DNA of 64,000 nucleotides from Janthinobacterium sp. UMAB-56 (GCF_900095265.1 NZ_LT607653.1:372750-436749), one strand, 5' to 3'; positions 8,717 to 18,257 are shown, numbered from the stretch's first letter. Program-made: numbers and translations. The notes: generated by a model not told the origin, from the letters alone.

Positions 8717-9982
8717 ATGAATAAACACGTCCTGATTTTTCTGCTGGCCATGCCTCTGGCCATCAGCCATGCCTATGCCGAAGATGCTGCCAGCGGCCCG
8801 ACCGTCAAGATCAGCGGTTTCGGTACCGCCGCGCTGACCGTGGCCGATACCGACAACGCACAGTTCGCGCGTCCGAACCAGGCTACCGGCGCGGGCCGCA
8901 CTGCCCGCACCGGCATCGATTCCAACCTGGGCCTGCAGGCCAATGTCACCGTCAATCCGTGGCTGTCGGCCACCGTGCAAGGTCTGGCGCGCAAGGATGG
9001 CGAGGATGATTTTGGCGCCGAACTGGCCTGGGCCTTTGCCAAGGCCAAGGTGTCGGACAGCTTCAGCGTGCGCATCGGCCGCATGGGCCTGCCGGTCTTC
9101 ATGATTTCCGATTATCGTAACGTGGGCTATGCCAACACCATGCTGCGCCCACCGGGCGAAATGTATTCGCAGGTGCCGCTCAACAGCATCGACGGCATCG
9201 ACGGCACTTACCAGTTCAGCGTGGGTGACACCAGCATCACCACCCAGCTGGCGCTGGGCCGCACCAAGGCCACCCTGGCCACCGGCCCCGACTCCACCGT
9301 GCATGTGGAAGGCAAGTCCATCGTCGCACTGAACCTGGTGGCGGAACATGGTCCATTGACCCTGCGTTTCGGTCGCGCCGAAACCAAGCTGACCATCGAT
9401 GATTCCGCCAGCCAGAATGCGCTGATGGCGGCCTTGCGCGCAGCCGGCGCCGGCTACAAGTTTGCCCAGTTGGGCGCACTGGCCGATGCACTGGTAGTGA
9501 AGGACAAGAAAGCCTCGTTTACTTCCGTCGGCCTGGGCCTGGACTGGAACAATATCCTGGTGCAGTCCGAGTACGCCAAGCGCAAGACGGACAGCTATGT
9601 CAGCGACAGCACCTCGTGGTACGTGATGGGCGGCTATCGCATCGGCGCCTTTCTGCCGTATTACAGCCATGCCAGCCTGAAGGCAGATGATCGCGTGAAC
9701 AACACCGTGCCGGCAGCATGTCCTGCCGGCTATCCTGCCGCTTGCACGCCGACCTTGCGCGCACTGTCGGCCGGCGTCAACACCATGGCCATGACGCGCA
9801 ATCAGCTGGAGCAATCGACGGACAGCATCGGCGTGCGCTGGGACTTCCACCGTTCGGCGGCCTTGAAGGTACAGATCGATCGCATCAAGCCCAAGAATGG
9901 CCAGGGTTTGTTCGTGCAAGCCAAGCCCGGTTTCAGCGGCCCCGTCACGGTGGTCGCCGCCGCCATCGATTTCGTTTTCTGA
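8717..9982 (+). CDS. Porin-like outer-membrane beta-barrel protein
   Basis: Exported protein of 421 aa with a signal peptide (residues 1-21, ending SHAYA) and a mature sequence of alternating hydrophobic strands ending in Phe (AAIDFVF), as expected for an outer-membrane barrel. Two nearby Cys (CPAGYPAACTP, around residue 335) may form a loop disulfide. I do not recognise a specific substrate; the family resembles uncharacterised porin-like proteins. It is the first gene of a three-gene run with a periplasmic binding-like protein 10 bp downstream and a chemoreceptor after that, suggesting a role linked to sensing or uptake of one ligand. Confidence 0.75.
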   Translation: MNKHVLIFLLAMPLAISHAYAEDAASGPTVKISGFGTAALTVADTDNAQFARPNQATGAGRTARTGIDSNLGLQANVTVNPWLSATVQGLARKDGEDDFGAELAWAFAKAKVSDSFSVRIGRMGLPVFMISDYRNVGYANTMLRPPGEMYSQVPLNSIDGIDGTYQFSVGDTSITTQLALGRTKATLATGPDSTVHVEGKSIVALNLVAEHGPLTLRFGRAETKLTIDDSASQNALMAALRAAGAGYKFAQLGALADALVVKDKKASFTSVGLGLDWNNILVQSEYAKRKTDSYVSDSTSWYVMGGYRIGAFLPYYSHASLKADDRVNNTVPAACPAGYPAACTPTLRALSAGVNTMAMTRNQLEQSTDSIGVRWDFHRSAALKVQIDRIKPKNGQGLFVQAKPGFSGPVTVVAAAIDFVF

Positions 9983-9992
9983 GGAGCACCGC

Positions 9993-10400
9993 ATGAAACC
10001 ATTTATCTTGCGTGCAGCTACCTTGCTGGCCTTGTCGATCACCGCTTCCGCCATGGCCGAAGTGGTCGTGGTGGTCAATCCCAAGAGCGCCGCTGGCGCC
10101 ATGACGAACGAACAGGTGGCGCAATTTTTTCTCGGCAAATCGACGGCCATGACGCCAATCGACCAGCCGGAGAGCGCCCCCGTGCGCGCCGAGTTCTACA
10201 AGAAGGTGGCGGACAAGGAACCGTCGCAAGCCAAGGCCCTGTGGTCCAAGCTGGTGTTCACGGGCAAGGCCACCTTGCCGAAGGAAGTCGCCAATAGCGC
10301 CGACGTGAAGAAGGCTATCGCAGCCGATCCGAAAGCCATCGGCTATATCGAAAAGAGTGCCGTCGACGGCACCGTCAAAGTGGTGCTGACGACGCCATAA
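9993..10400 (+). CDS. Small exported phosphate-ABC-transporter-like substrate-binding protein
   Basis: A 135-aa protein with a signal peptide ([20 protein letters not shown], cleavage near residue 22) and a mature domain resembling the short PstS-like proteins: [24 protein letters not shown], then [19 protein letters not shown] and [17 protein letters not shown]. It is far shorter than a full PstS and no ABC permease or ATPase is nearby, so transport is unlikely to be its job. GAGGAGC before ATG 9993 fixes the start. The position between a barrel and a chemoreceptor suggests a periplasmic ligand-binding partner; this is inference. Confidence 0.75.
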   Translation: MKPFILRAATLLALSITASAMAEVVVVVNPKSAAGAMTNEQVAQFFLGKSTAMTPIDQPESAPVRAEFYKKVADKEPSQAKALWSKLVFTGKATLPKEVANSADVKKAIAADPKAIGYIEKSAVDGTVKVVLTTP

Positions 10401-10459
10401 AGCCGGCTCGGGCCGCGCGCCATACGGCGGCCCGATACATATATCATCAGGAGACAGCA

Positions 10460-12016
10460 ATGAGCATCAAACGCAAGATATGGGCGCTGCCTATCGTCTC
10501 GGCCGTGATTTTCGGGCTGGGGCTGGCCGTCAGCGCCTATCTGTCCACGGCCGCACTCAATTCCATCCACGCGACTGAAAGCGCCGACTATCCCGTGCTC
10601 GACATGGCCAAGTCGCTGACGCTGGACGTGGCTGCGGTCGGTGATGGCTTGCGCGACGCCGTCAGCGAAGGCGACAAGGAGCGCATTGCGCAAGTCGATG
10701 GCCTGGCCGTCAAGTTGCGCGCCAAGCTGGGCAGCTTTGCGGCGATTCCCGGCCAGCGCGAGCACGGCGGGCAACTGGCTAAAGAATTCGAGGCCTACTA
10801 TGCGCCGGCCCTGAGCGCAGCGCGCATCATGCTGGAAATGGAGCAAGGCGATCCGCAAGCTACCGTGGCCCGCATGCAGGGCGCGCTGGCGGCCCTGAAT
10901 GCCGACCTGGCGAAAACCAACGAGCAGGCGCAATTGCAATTCAAGGATGGCATCGCCCGCAGCGCGGCGAATGTGCGCCATGCCCTCAATACCAGCATCG
11001 CCGTGGCGCTGGCCGTCATCGTGTGCCTGGCCGCCGTGTCGCACTTTGTCGTGCGCGCCATCTGGCAGCAACTGGGCGGCGAGCCGGAATATGCGCGCCA
11101 GATTGCGCGCGCCGTGGCCGACGGCGACCTGTCGATGGAGATCGTCACCGAGTCGGGCGACCAGGACAGCCTGCTGGCGGCCTTGAAGGACATGCGCGGC
11201 AAACTGGGTGGCATGGTGTCTGACATCAAGGCTTCGGCCGAAACCATCCAGGTGGCCAGCGCCGAAATCGCCCAGGGCAATGCGGACCTGGCTGCACGTA
11301 CGGAGTCGCAGGCGGGTAGCCTGGACCAGACGGCGCGCGCGATGGACAATCTGACGGTGACCGTTCGCGATAACGCGGCCAATGCTGGCCAGGCGCATGA
11401 ACTGGTGGTGTCGGCGTCTTCTGTCGCCGTGAAAGGCGGGCAAGTGGTCAGCCAGGTGGTCACCACCATGGGCGAGATCAACGATTCATCGAGGCGCATC
11501 GTCGACATTATCGGCGTGATCGACGGCATCGCCTTTCAGACGAATATCCTGGCCTTGAATGCGGCCGTGGAAGCGGCGCGCGCGGGCGAGCAGGGGCGTG
11601 GCTTTGCCGTGGTGGCGTCCGAGGTGCGCAATCTGGCGCATCGCAGCGCCGGCGCGGCCCGCGAAATCAAGGAATTGATCGGCGACTCGGTGGCCAAGGT
11701 GAATGTCGGCTCGAAGCTGGTCGACGAGGCGGGTCTGACCATGGGGCAGATCGTCGATTCCGTGAAAAAAGTGGCCGACATCATGGCCGAGATCAGCGCC
11801 GCGAGCCAGGCGCAAAGTGCCGGGATCGGCGACATTGGCGTGGCGATCGGCAGCATGGATCAGATGACGCAGCAAAATTCCGCGCTGGTGGAAGAAGCGT
11901 CGGCGGCGGCCGAATCGCTGCAGGAACAGGCCGTGCAACTGGGCACGGCGCTGGCCGTGTTCAAGCTGGCCCAAGGGCCGGCCGTTCCGGCGACACGGCG
12001 TTTGGCGTTGCGCTAA
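10460..12016 (+). CDS. Methyl-accepting chemotaxis protein
   Basis: Chemoreceptor of 518 aa. A first membrane helix at ~10-30 and a second at ~175-197 frame a ~145-residue periplasmic helical domain, then a HAMP linker and a long cytoplasmic coiled coil. The CheA/CheW-binding hairpin tip is conserved (around residue 370, [20 protein letters not shown]). The last residues lack a CheR/CheB docking pentapeptide. AGGAGA precedes the ATG, 59 bp after the small binding-like protein. A four-helix-bundle input of this size could sense a binding protein or a small ligand. Confidence 0.9.
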   Translation: MSIKRKIWALPIVSAVIFGLGLAVSAYLSTAALNSIHATESADYPVLDMAKSLTLDVAAVGDGLRDAVSEGDKERIAQVDGLAVKLRAKLGSFAAIPGQREHGGQLAKEFEAYYAPALSAARIMLEMEQGDPQATVARMQGALAALNADLAKTNEQAQLQFKDGIARSAANVRHALNTSIAVALAVIVCLAAVSHFVVRAIWQQLGGEPEYARQIARAVADGDLSMEIVTESGDQDSLLAALKDMRGKLGGMVSDIKASAETIQVASAEIAQGNADLAARTESQAGSLDQTARAMDNLTVTVRDNAANAGQAHELVVSASSVAVKGGQVVSQVVTTMGEINDSSRRIVDIIGVIDGIAFQTNILALNAAVEAARAGEQGRGFAVVASEVRNLAHRSAGAAREIKELIGDSVAKVNVGSKLVDEAGLTMGQIVDSVKKVADIMAEISAASQAQSAGIGDIGVAIGSMDQMTQQNSALVEEASAAAESLQEQAVQLGTALAVFKLAQGPAVPATRRLALR

Positions 12017-12024
12017 AGCCGGGA

Positions 12025-13248
12025 TCAGCGTTGTAAGCCGAACGGATCGTCGATGCTGTGCGCTGGTTCGGTGAACCAGCGCGGACCGTTTTCCGTCATA
12101 TAGAAATGGTCTTCGTGGCGGATGCCGAATTCGCCGGGGATGCAAATCATCGGCTCGTTCGAGAAGCACATGCCCACGTCGAGCGGCGTCGTGTCATTGC
12201 CCACCAGGTAAGGCCACTCGTGGATATCGAGTCCGATGCCGTGGCCCGTGCGGTGCGGCAGGCCCGGCAACTTGTAGCCGGGGCCAAAGCCGTCGGCTTC
12301 CAGCGAGACGCGGGCGGCGCGGTCCACATCGCCGCAGGGTACGCCGAGCTGCGCGGCGGCGAATGCGGCACCCTGGGCCGCCTTTTCGCTGTTCCACACG
12401 CTGCGCTGGCGCGCGCTGATGGTGCCAAACACATAGGTGCGCGTGATGTCGGAGATGTAGTTCATCACTTGGCAACCCGTGTCGATCAGCACCGTGTCGC
12501 CCGCTTTCAAAGTCTGCACATAGTTCACGCCATGCGGGTAGGCCGTCGCTTCGCCGAACAGCACGATACAAAAATACGAGCGCGGTGCACCCACCTTGCG
12601 GTGTGCGCGCTGGATGAATTCCTCCACTTCCACAGTCGTGATGCCTTCGTACAGCATGCTGGCCGTGGCCATGTGCACGGCCAGGGTCATGTCCATCACG
12701 CGCTGCATCAGGGCGATTTCCGCCGATGACTTGCGGCTGCGGCAGTAGGCTGTCACGGCGCGCGCGTTTTCCAGTGCATAGCCGGAGGCCAGCGGCTTGA
12801 CGCCATCGTAGATGAAGAAGGCGGCGCTTTCGCAGATGCCCACGCGCGGCGGCTGGTTCGCGTCCTGGGCTATCCCCATGCGCGCCAGCACGTCGACGAA
12901 CAGCTGGTACGGGCTTTCATGCTCTTCCCAGCAATTGACACGGCCTTCGATGAGCATGAAGCCTTGCAAGGTGCTTTCCTCGAAGGCAGGGGCGATGTAT
13001 TCGATGTTGCCGCTGGCCGGCAGGATGGCGCCCACCATGCGTTCGCTGGCATACCATTTGGTGCCCGTGAAATAAGTGAGGTTGGCGCCCGCGTTCAGGT
13101 AGATCGCGGCGATGCCCTGAGCGCGCATGAACGCTTGCGCCTTGGCGATGCGCTGCGCGTGTTCGTCCTTGCCGATGGCAACCATGCCGGACGTCATGTC
13201 CGACAGCGATGCCAATGCCTGTTCGATGGAAGTGCCACCTATGCTCAT
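12025..13248 (-). CDS. M24-family metallopeptidase (Xaa-Pro dipeptidase-like)
   Basis: Cytoplasmic pita-bread-fold peptidase of 407 aa: creatinase-like N-terminal domain (~1-180) and a catalytic domain. The five metal ligands can be seen in VLIDTGCQ, ISDITRTY, PHRTGHGIG, FSNEPM and IRHEDHF. The sequence resembles the Xaa-Pro dipeptidase/ectoine hydrolase branch; substrate is not determinable. AGGGG six bases before ATG 13248 supports this start, although an in-frame ATG lies 20 codons in. It follows the secretion cluster by 45 bp on the same strand and may be read through from it. Confidence 0.85.
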   Translation of the reverse strand: MSIGGTSIEQALASLSDMTSGMVAIGKDEHAQRIAKAQAFMRAQGIAAIYLNAGANLTYFTGTKWYASERMVGAILPASGNIEYIAPAFEESTLQGFMLIEGRVNCWEEHESPYQLFVDVLARMGIAQDANQPPRVGICESAAFFIYDGVKPLASGYALENARAVTAYCRSRKSSAEIALMQRVMDMTLAVHMATASMLYEGITTVEVEEFIQRAHRKVGAPRSYFCIVLFGEATAYPHGVNYVQTLKAGDTVLIDTGCQVMNYISDITRTYVFGTISARQRSVWNSEKAAQGAAFAAAQLGVPCGDVDRAARVSLEADGFGPGYKLPGLPHRTGHGIGLDIHEWPYLVGNDTTPLDVGMCFSNEPMICIPGEFGIRHEDHFYMTENGPRWFTEPAHSIDDPFGLQR

Positions 13249-13293
13249 GCCTGCCCCTTTGTTCGATGCTGAATATGGAATGCGGGCATGATA

Positions 13294-13830
13294 TCAGTTT
13301 GCGCCTTTCGGCTTGAGTCCGGGCGCGCCGCCGGCGGCATCGGGTGGGGCCAGCACCAGGTCGTGCGGATACGTGAAGTGCCAGTCCGCGTAGCGCTGCT
13401 TGCGGCGCAGGCTGGCGTCTTCGTCGAGAAAATTGTCCTGCTTGATGGGGATCTGCGGCGACAGCGAATGAATGCCGACGATGCGTCCTTCCTGCCGCAG
13501 CACGCCCCATTCCGCCTTGCCCGTGACAGGGTCCGCATACAGGCGGCGCAAGTGCCGCCGGGCGTTGGCAAAGCGCGGATCGCGCAGCAACTCCGGCAAG
13601 GTCAGGGGGTAGCGGGGCCGCCCGTCGCCCGGCGTGCTGTCGTAATAGCGGCCAAGCGCATTGCGGAATTCATGGCCGATGAACAGCAGCTCCCGTTCCT
13701 TGTCGCGCCGCGCGGCCGTGGCTAACAGTTCGCTGGCCAGCACCAGGCCCACGCCCATGAAGGCGACCAGCATCAGGGTCCAGATATACGCGAAGCCCCG
13801 TACGCGGCGCCGGAAATTAGAGCTGCTCAA
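13294..13830 (-). CDS. Pseudopilin-like protein of the secretion cluster, TTG start
   Basis: A ~178-aa protein whose N-terminus (RRRVRGFAYIWTLMLVAFMG) has a basic leader, a Gly-Phe prepilin-peptidase site and a hydrophobic helix, but lacks the usual Glu at mature position 5. The frame is open further upstream, yet the preceding pseudopilin ends at 13817, so I place the start at TTG 13830, giving a 14-bp overlap and a short leader. The globular part (residues ~60-178) includes YPLTLPELLRDPRF and KAEWGVL, reminiscent of GspG-like minor subunits. Function in pseudopilus assembly is inferred from position. Confidence 0.7.
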   Translation of the reverse strand: MSSSNFRRRVRGFAYIWTLMLVAFMGVGLVLASELLATAARRDKERELLFIGHEFRNALGRYYDSTPGDGRPRYPLTLPELLRDPRFANARRHLRRLYADPVTGKAEWGVLRQEGRIVGIHSLSPQIPIKQDNFLDEDASLRRKQRYADWHFTYPHDLVLAPPDAAGGAPGLKPKGAN

Positions 13831-14212
13831 AGGGGATGCCCTCGCGCGTCTTGCCCTTGGCGCCGCTGCGCACGTCGGCCACGCCGCCGATCTCGCCATT
13901 CGGCGAAGGGATCAGCTGCCAGGTGGCGGCAGACTCCGTGACGGGGTCCAGCGGCACGCTGCGAAAGTAATGGTGGGTCACCAGGTCGGCCAGCGCGGCA
14001 GGATACTCGCCCTTGTCGGCATAGTATTTATCCAGCCCGCTCCTGAGCACCTGCAGGTTTTCCTTCAGCGCGACTTCCTTGGATTTTTCCACCGAGCCGA
14101 AATAGCGGGGGATGGCGATCGTCAGCAGCAGCGAGATGATCGCCAGTACCACCAGCAGTTCGACCAGGGTAAAGCCGCGGCGCGGAGTGGAGGCTGTTAT
14201 CGACATCACCAT
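13817..14212 (-). CDS. gspG: Type II secretion pseudopilin, GspG-like
   Basis: A 131-aa pseudopilin with a canonical prepilin site (RRGFTLVELLVVLAIISLLL, Glu5 present) and a short GspG-like globular domain (YYADKGEYPAALADLVTHHY, then VPLDPVTES). It should form the pseudopilus after processing by a prepilin peptidase, which is not in this window. The start overlaps the end of the next pseudopilin upstream by 7 bp. Confidence 0.88.
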   Translation of the reverse strand: MVMSITASTPRRGFTLVELLVVLAIISLLLTIAIPRYFGSVEKSKEVALKENLQVLRSGLDKYYADKGEYPAALADLVTHHYFRSVPLDPVTESAATWQLIPSPNGEIGGVADVRSGAKGKTREGIPFEQL

Positions 14213-14676
14213 TCCTGCAGCGGCACGCCGTTCAGGCCAACCTTGGTCGAGCGCGAGGCGACGTCGAACACGTCCTCGCCTTCGCTGGGATTGTCGGGCG
14301 GCGAGGCATAGGCGCGCTTGCTCCAGCTGTCGGCGGCGCTGCCGTCTTCCCTGGGTTGGAACGGGTCGCGCGGCAGGCGGCGCAAAAAATACATGTTCTG
14401 CTTCGCGGGGCTGCGCTGGTCGGGCACGCCCTCGACCAGTTCATCGAGTTTTTTCGGATAACCGGAGGCGCCCAGCGACAGCTTGATGCGGCCATTGTCC
14501 GAGGCGCGCTTGTAGGTGTCGATAGCCTCGCGTATTTCAATCAGGGCGCTGCGCAATTGCTGTTCCTTCGCCCGTTGCACCGCCACTTGCGCCATCGGCA
14601 CGGCCACCGTGGCCAGGGTCGCCATGATCGCCAGGGTGATCATCAGTTCGATGAAAGTAAAGCCGCGTGGTTTCAC
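14206..14676 (-). CDS. Type II secretion pseudopilin, GspG/GspH-like
   Basis: A 156-aa pseudopilin with a short leader and the motif RGFTFIELMITLAIMATLA including Glu5. The globular part has the GspG-like pattern EAIDTYKRASDNGRI, YPKKLDELVEGVP and LPRDPFQP. It begins 4 bp inside the end of the secretin gene, so it should be translationally coupled to it. Two GspG-like subunits side by side hint that one is the major and one a minor pseudopilin. Confidence 0.87.
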   Translation of the reverse strand: MKPRGFTFIELMITLAIMATLATVAVPMAQVAVQRAKEQQLRSALIEIREAIDTYKRASDNGRIKLSLGASGYPKKLDELVEGVPDQRSPAKQNMYFLRRLPRDPFQPREDGSAADSWSKRAYASPPDNPSEGEDVFDVASRSTKVGLNGVPLQEW

Positions 14677-16574
14677 TGGCCACCTTTGCTGGTTTTTTCG
14701 CTGGCGGCGGGAGCTTCGTCGCCGCCCGTCATGGGTGAGACGCTGCGTGGGACGGCCTGTTCGGGCGCCGCGACAGCCTCGGGGGAGCCGCCCACGCTGG
14801 CGCGCCCGCCCACGGAGGCCTCGGTGCCCGAGTTGAATTCGGCCGTCATCAGGTCCGGGCGGCGGATGCTGCGCAGCAGGCGCGGCGTGATCGACAGCAC
14901 GATCTCGCTGCGCATGGCGTCGTCCTTCTGGCTGCCGAACAGACGGTTCAGCATGGGGAGCTCGCCTACGCCGGGCACCTTGTTGGCCGTGCCCCTGTCC
15001 TCGTCGCTGATCAGGCCCGCCAGTACCTGCGTCTCGCCATCCTTCAGGCGCAGCACCGTGGACGCGCTGCGCGTGCCGATCTGGTAAGCCTGCGTGCCCG
15101 TCTTGCTGATCACTTCCTTCACCACGTTCGACACTTCCAGGTTGATCTTGATGGCCACCTCGTCGTCCAGGTAGACGTTCGGTTCGACGTCGAGCTTCAG
15201 GCCCACCTCGATGTAGTTGACGCTGTCGGAACTGACGCCGTTGTTCGTCGTGACGGTAATGACGGGCACGCGGTCGCCGATGAGGATCTTGGCCTTTTCC
15301 TTGTTGCGCACGCGGATGCGCGGGTTGGCCAGTATATTGCTGTCGCTATCGGTCTTGTTGGCGTTGAGCGTCACGCCACCGATGCCCAGGTTGATATTGT
15401 CGCCATTGATGCGGTGCAGGTCGGCCACTTTCAGGCCGCCCAGGCCTCCCGTGCTACCTGCGATGCCGGCCAGGGTCAGGCTGGCCTGCTCCGGCCAGCG
15501 CACGCCCAGTTCCATCAGGCGCGTGCGTTTCACTTCCAGCACTTCCACTTCCAGCATCACCTCCGGGTCGGCCAGATCCTGCACATTGATGATGCGTTCG
15601 GCCATGCGCACCATTTCCGGCGTATCGCGCAGCATGATGATGCCCAGGCGTTCATCGGTGACGATATCCTTGGCCTTGAGCAGGGTCTTGATGGAAAACG
15701 CCACCGTCTTGACGTCCGCATTGGCGAGGAAGAAGGTGCGCACCACCAGTTGCTGGTACTCCTTCACTTTTTGCGGCGTGTTCGGGTAGATCGTGATCGA
15801 CTTGTCGCTGGTGACGCTTTGTTCCAGCTGGTTGGCGCCCAGCAGCATGGCAATCGCTTCTTCGATGCTGGTGTCGCGCACGGAAATGGTGGCGCGCAGG
15901 GCGGGATCGACTTCCTTGTCGAAGACGAAGTTCAGGCCCGAGACCTTGCTGATGAAGTCAAACACGGAGCGCAGCGGCGCGTCGCGAAACTCGAGGGTGA
16001 CTGGTTTCCTGTAGGCGGCCGCCAGCTTGCCGCCGGCCGGCCGTGCCTTCGCCTGCGCGTCGCCGATGCGGCTTTTCAGGGCCAGCGCCTCGCGCTGCGC
16101 GGGGCGTTCCTGCAGCACCTGGCGCAAGGCTTCCTGCGCCTGCGCGATATTCGCTTCGCCGCCGCGCTGGTAGCTGGCCTGCGCTTCCTGTACCAGCTTG
16201 CGGTGCCGTCCATCCTGCTCCACGCCGGCCAGGCCACGCTGCGCGACGTCGTTGCTGGCATCCAGCGCCAGCGCCTGCTGGTACAGCGCATGCGCTTCGG
16301 ACAGCTTGCCCTGCTGGCGCAGCACTTCAGCGCGGCCATTCAGCTTGTTCAACGCGCGCATCCTGCCATTCGTGACGGCGATGCGGTACTTGGCGTTGGT
16401 CGGCTCGGCTTGCGCCGCTTGTTCCAGGAGGGCCAGGCCCTGTTCCGTGCGGCCGGCACCCAGCATGGCCTGGCCATCGTTATAAGCCTGGTTGCCGGCG
16501 CAGGCGGCCAGCAGGGACAGCAGAGTGAGCACGGTAATGAGAGTACGAGACATACGTGCGGCGCGTCGTTTCAA
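14673..16574 (-). CDS. gspD: Secretin, GspD/PilQ-like lipoprotein with N-terminal TPR region
   Basis: Outer-membrane channel subunit of 633 aa. The N-terminus is a lipoprotein signal (LLSLLAACAGNQ), followed by a TPR-like helical region (~25-170), a short N0-type domain (PVTLEFRDAPLRSVFDFISK), a secretin N domain and the C-terminal secretin barrel (VEVLEVKRTRLMELGVRWP, GLISDEDRG, VPGVGELPMLNRLFG). An alternative ATG seven codons in (MSRTLI) would give a shorter signal. The N-terminal TPR block in place of N1-N3 repeats and the lipid anchor resemble MshL/BfpB-type pilus secretins more than classical GspD. Confidence 0.9.
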   Translation of the reverse strand: MKRRAARMSRTLITVLTLLSLLAACAGNQAYNDGQAMLGAGRTEQGLALLEQAAQAEPTNAKYRIAVTNGRMRALNKLNGRAEVLRQQGKLSEAHALYQQALALDASNDVAQRGLAGVEQDGRHRKLVQEAQASYQRGGEANIAQAQEALRQVLQERPAQREALALKSRIGDAQAKARPAGGKLAAAYRKPVTLEFRDAPLRSVFDFISKVSGLNFVFDKEVDPALRATISVRDTSIEEAIAMLLGANQLEQSVTSDKSITIYPNTPQKVKEYQQLVVRTFFLANADVKTVAFSIKTLLKAKDIVTDERLGIIMLRDTPEMVRMAERIINVQDLADPEVMLEVEVLEVKRTRLMELGVRWPEQASLTLAGIAGSTGGLGGLKVADLHRINGDNINLGIGGVTLNANKTDSDSNILANPRIRVRNKEKAKILIGDRVPVITVTTNNGVSSDSVNYIEVGLKLDVEPNVYLDDEVAIKINLEVSNVVKEVISKTGTQAYQIGTRSASTVLRLKDGETQVLAGLISDEDRGTANKVPGVGELPMLNRLFGSQKDDAMRSEIVLSITPRLLRSIRRPDLMTAEFNSGTEASVGGRASVGGSPEAVAAPEQAVPRSVSPMTGGDEAPAASEKTSKGGQ

Positions 16575-17110
16575 TTGAGGTCCCCTACGGCGAGTGTCTG
16601 TTTCAGGTTGAGCGGCAGATAGGTAAATTGCAGGGCGCCTTGCGCCACGCCGTCGAAGCGGTAACGCACTTCGAGCGTGTCGCCAGGGCGCGCCACCACG
16701 TTGCGTTCGCCCACCTGCAGGAAGTAGGCCGCCTTGCCTTCATCGACAAAGCGGCCGAGGAATTGAAAGGGCAGCGGCGGTGGCGCGTTCGCATCGACGC
16801 GGGCAGCGGGGAGTGCCGCCTGGGCTGCCTGCTGGTCGAGCATGATCTTTTTCGGCGTCTCCGGCTGCCAGCTTTGCTTGGCGAACAGGGTGGCCGCTTC
16901 CTCGTCATCGAGACCCCGACGCGGTTCGATGACCAGGGCGCGATCGGTTTGCGCAGCAACAGTGGCTGTAGCGAGAGGCGCGACCGCCACACGCTCCACC
17001 TGGCGCGGCGTGGCCGTGGCCGGCCCGACGATGCTGCCTTCGTCTTCGGGCGCGAAGAGGGCGGCCAGCAAGGTCGCCACGGCGGCCCCGCCCAGTACGG
17101 CTTTTTTCAT
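16571..17110 (-). CDS. PilP/GspC-like inner-membrane connector protein
   Basis: A 179-aa protein with one N-terminal membrane helix (MKKAVLGGAAVATLLAALFA), a low-complexity linker and a C-terminal region (~110-179) resembling the homology-region fold of GspC/PilP: LPFQFLGRFVDEGKAAYFLQ and VARPGDTLEVRYRFDGV. Such proteins link the inner-membrane platform to the secretin (family knowledge). It overlaps the secretin start by 4 bp and the PilO-like gene by 4 bp. The name rests on position as much as on sequence. Confidence 0.7.
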   Translation of the reverse strand: MKKAVLGGAAVATLLAALFAPEDEGSIVGPATATPRQVERVAVAPLATATVAAQTDRALVIEPRRGLDDEEAATLFAKQSWQPETPKKIMLDQQAAQAALPAARVDANAPPPLPFQFLGRFVDEGKAAYFLQVGERNVVARPGDTLEVRYRFDGVAQGALQFTYLPLNLKQTLAVGDLN

Positions 17111-17727
17111 CGGCGCACCTCCGCCTTTTTCACCAGCAAGATGAACTGGATGCGCGCGTCGATCTCGCCCGCCTCGATCTGCTCGCGCTTGAAAAGCACG
17201 GAGTCGAGCGTCAGGGTGGGCAGCGCTTGCAGGGCGTCGACGATAAAGGCTTGCAGCTGCGCGTATTCAGCGCGTACGGGCAGGGTGATCTGGTAGCGCA
17301 AAAAGGCCGTATTGCCGTCTTCCTGCGGCTTGTAGTCCGCCTTGGCCAGGGTGACGCCGCTCTTTTGCGCCACCTCCAGCAAGGCCTTCAATTGTTCCGG
17401 AATGCTGTCATGCGCGGGCAGGTAGGCGTGAAAGGCGGCCAGGCTGTCCGCATCGGCATCGAGCGTGACGGCCGCCGGCGGCAGTGCCGCCTGCCTGGCC
17501 GCAGCGGCCAGGTGCGCCGTCAGTTGCTGCTGGCGTTCGGCCAGCGCATCGCCCTGCTGCATGGCGAAAGCGGCCAGCGCCAGGTAGGCCGCACCGATGG
17601 CGCAAGGCCAGCCCAGGCTACGCCACAACCGTTGCGCTTCCCACTGCAGGCGCGGCGGCAGGCGCAATTGCACGCGTGGACGGGCCACGGGCGCGCTGGT
17701 TGTTAACACGGGTTTTATTGCCGCCAT
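17107..17727 (-). CDS. PilO/GspM-like inner-membrane platform protein
   Basis: A 206-aa bitopic protein: cytoplasmic N-terminus of ~50 residues, a membrane helix (SLGWPCAIGAAYLALAAFAM), a coiled coil, and a periplasmic ferredoxin-like domain (VTLAKADYKPQEDGNTAFLR through ALPTLTLDSVLFKREQ). This is the PilO/GspM architecture. It overlaps the neighbouring PilN-like gene by 13 bp and the PilP-like gene by 4 bp. Confidence 0.78.
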   Translation of the reverse strand: MAAIKPVLTTSAPVARPRVQLRLPPRLQWEAQRLWRSLGWPCAIGAAYLALAAFAMQQGDALAERQQQLTAHLAAAARQAALPPAAVTLDADADSLAAFHAYLPAHDSIPEQLKALLEVAQKSGVTLAKADYKPQEDGNTAFLRYQITLPVRAEYAQLQAFIVDALQALPTLTLDSVLFKREQIEAGEIDARIQFILLVKKAEVRR

Positions 17728-18257
17728 TGCGCCTCCAGTTGAAAACGGTAAGGATGTTCGGGGGCATTCGCATTCATTTCGTGTTTGAGCAAATACACGG
17801 AGCTGAACATGGGCTGCTGGTTCAGGAAGGCCAGGTAATTGAGCATGTCCTGCGGCGTTTCCGCTTCGGCGGCGATCTTCAGGACGCTGGCGCCAGCCTG
17901 TCCCTGTTGCGCGTTCAGGTCCAGCCCCAGCAAGGCGATGCGCACGTCGCGTGGCGCTTGCACCGTCCTGACCAGGCGGGTGACGGGCAGGTTAAGCTGG
18001 CGCACGGCGGCGGCCACCTGTTTCAGTTCGAGGTCGCGTTCACGCTGCTGGCTTGCCGAAAGGGGAACGCGCACGGGGCGCGCTGGCTGCAGCTGCGCCA
18101 GTTGCGCTTCCAGGCGCCGTGTTTCCTGCAGCTGCACCAGCCAGTACACGGCGGCTGGCAGCAGCATCAAGCCGCCCGCCAGGCACAGAGCCAGGCGCCA
18201 GCCCTTGAAGGTCTGCTTTGCTCCGGGCGGCAGCAATTCCAGGCGGCTCAGGCCCAT
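17715..18257 (-). CDS. PilN/GspL-C-like inner-membrane platform protein
   Basis: A 180-aa bitopic protein starting MGLSRLELLPPGAKQTFKGW, with a membrane helix at ~22-45, a coiled coil and a PilN-type periplasmic domain (LVRTVQAPRDVRIALLGLDL, AETPQDMLNYLAFLNQQPMF). I place the start at ATG 18257, which overlaps the upstream stop by 10 bp; the frame stays open above it but would overlap the PilM-like gene heavily. The short N-terminus before the helix mirrors the PilN segment that binds PilM. Confidence 0.8.
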   Translation of the reverse strand: MGLSRLELLPPGAKQTFKGWRLALCLAGGLMLLPAAVYWLVQLQETRRLEAQLAQLQPARPVRVPLSASQQRERDLELKQVAAAVRQLNLPVTRLVRTVQAPRDVRIALLGLDLNAQQGQAGASVLKIAAEAETPQDMLNYLAFLNQQPMFSSVYLLKHEMNANAPEHPYRFQLEAQWRQ

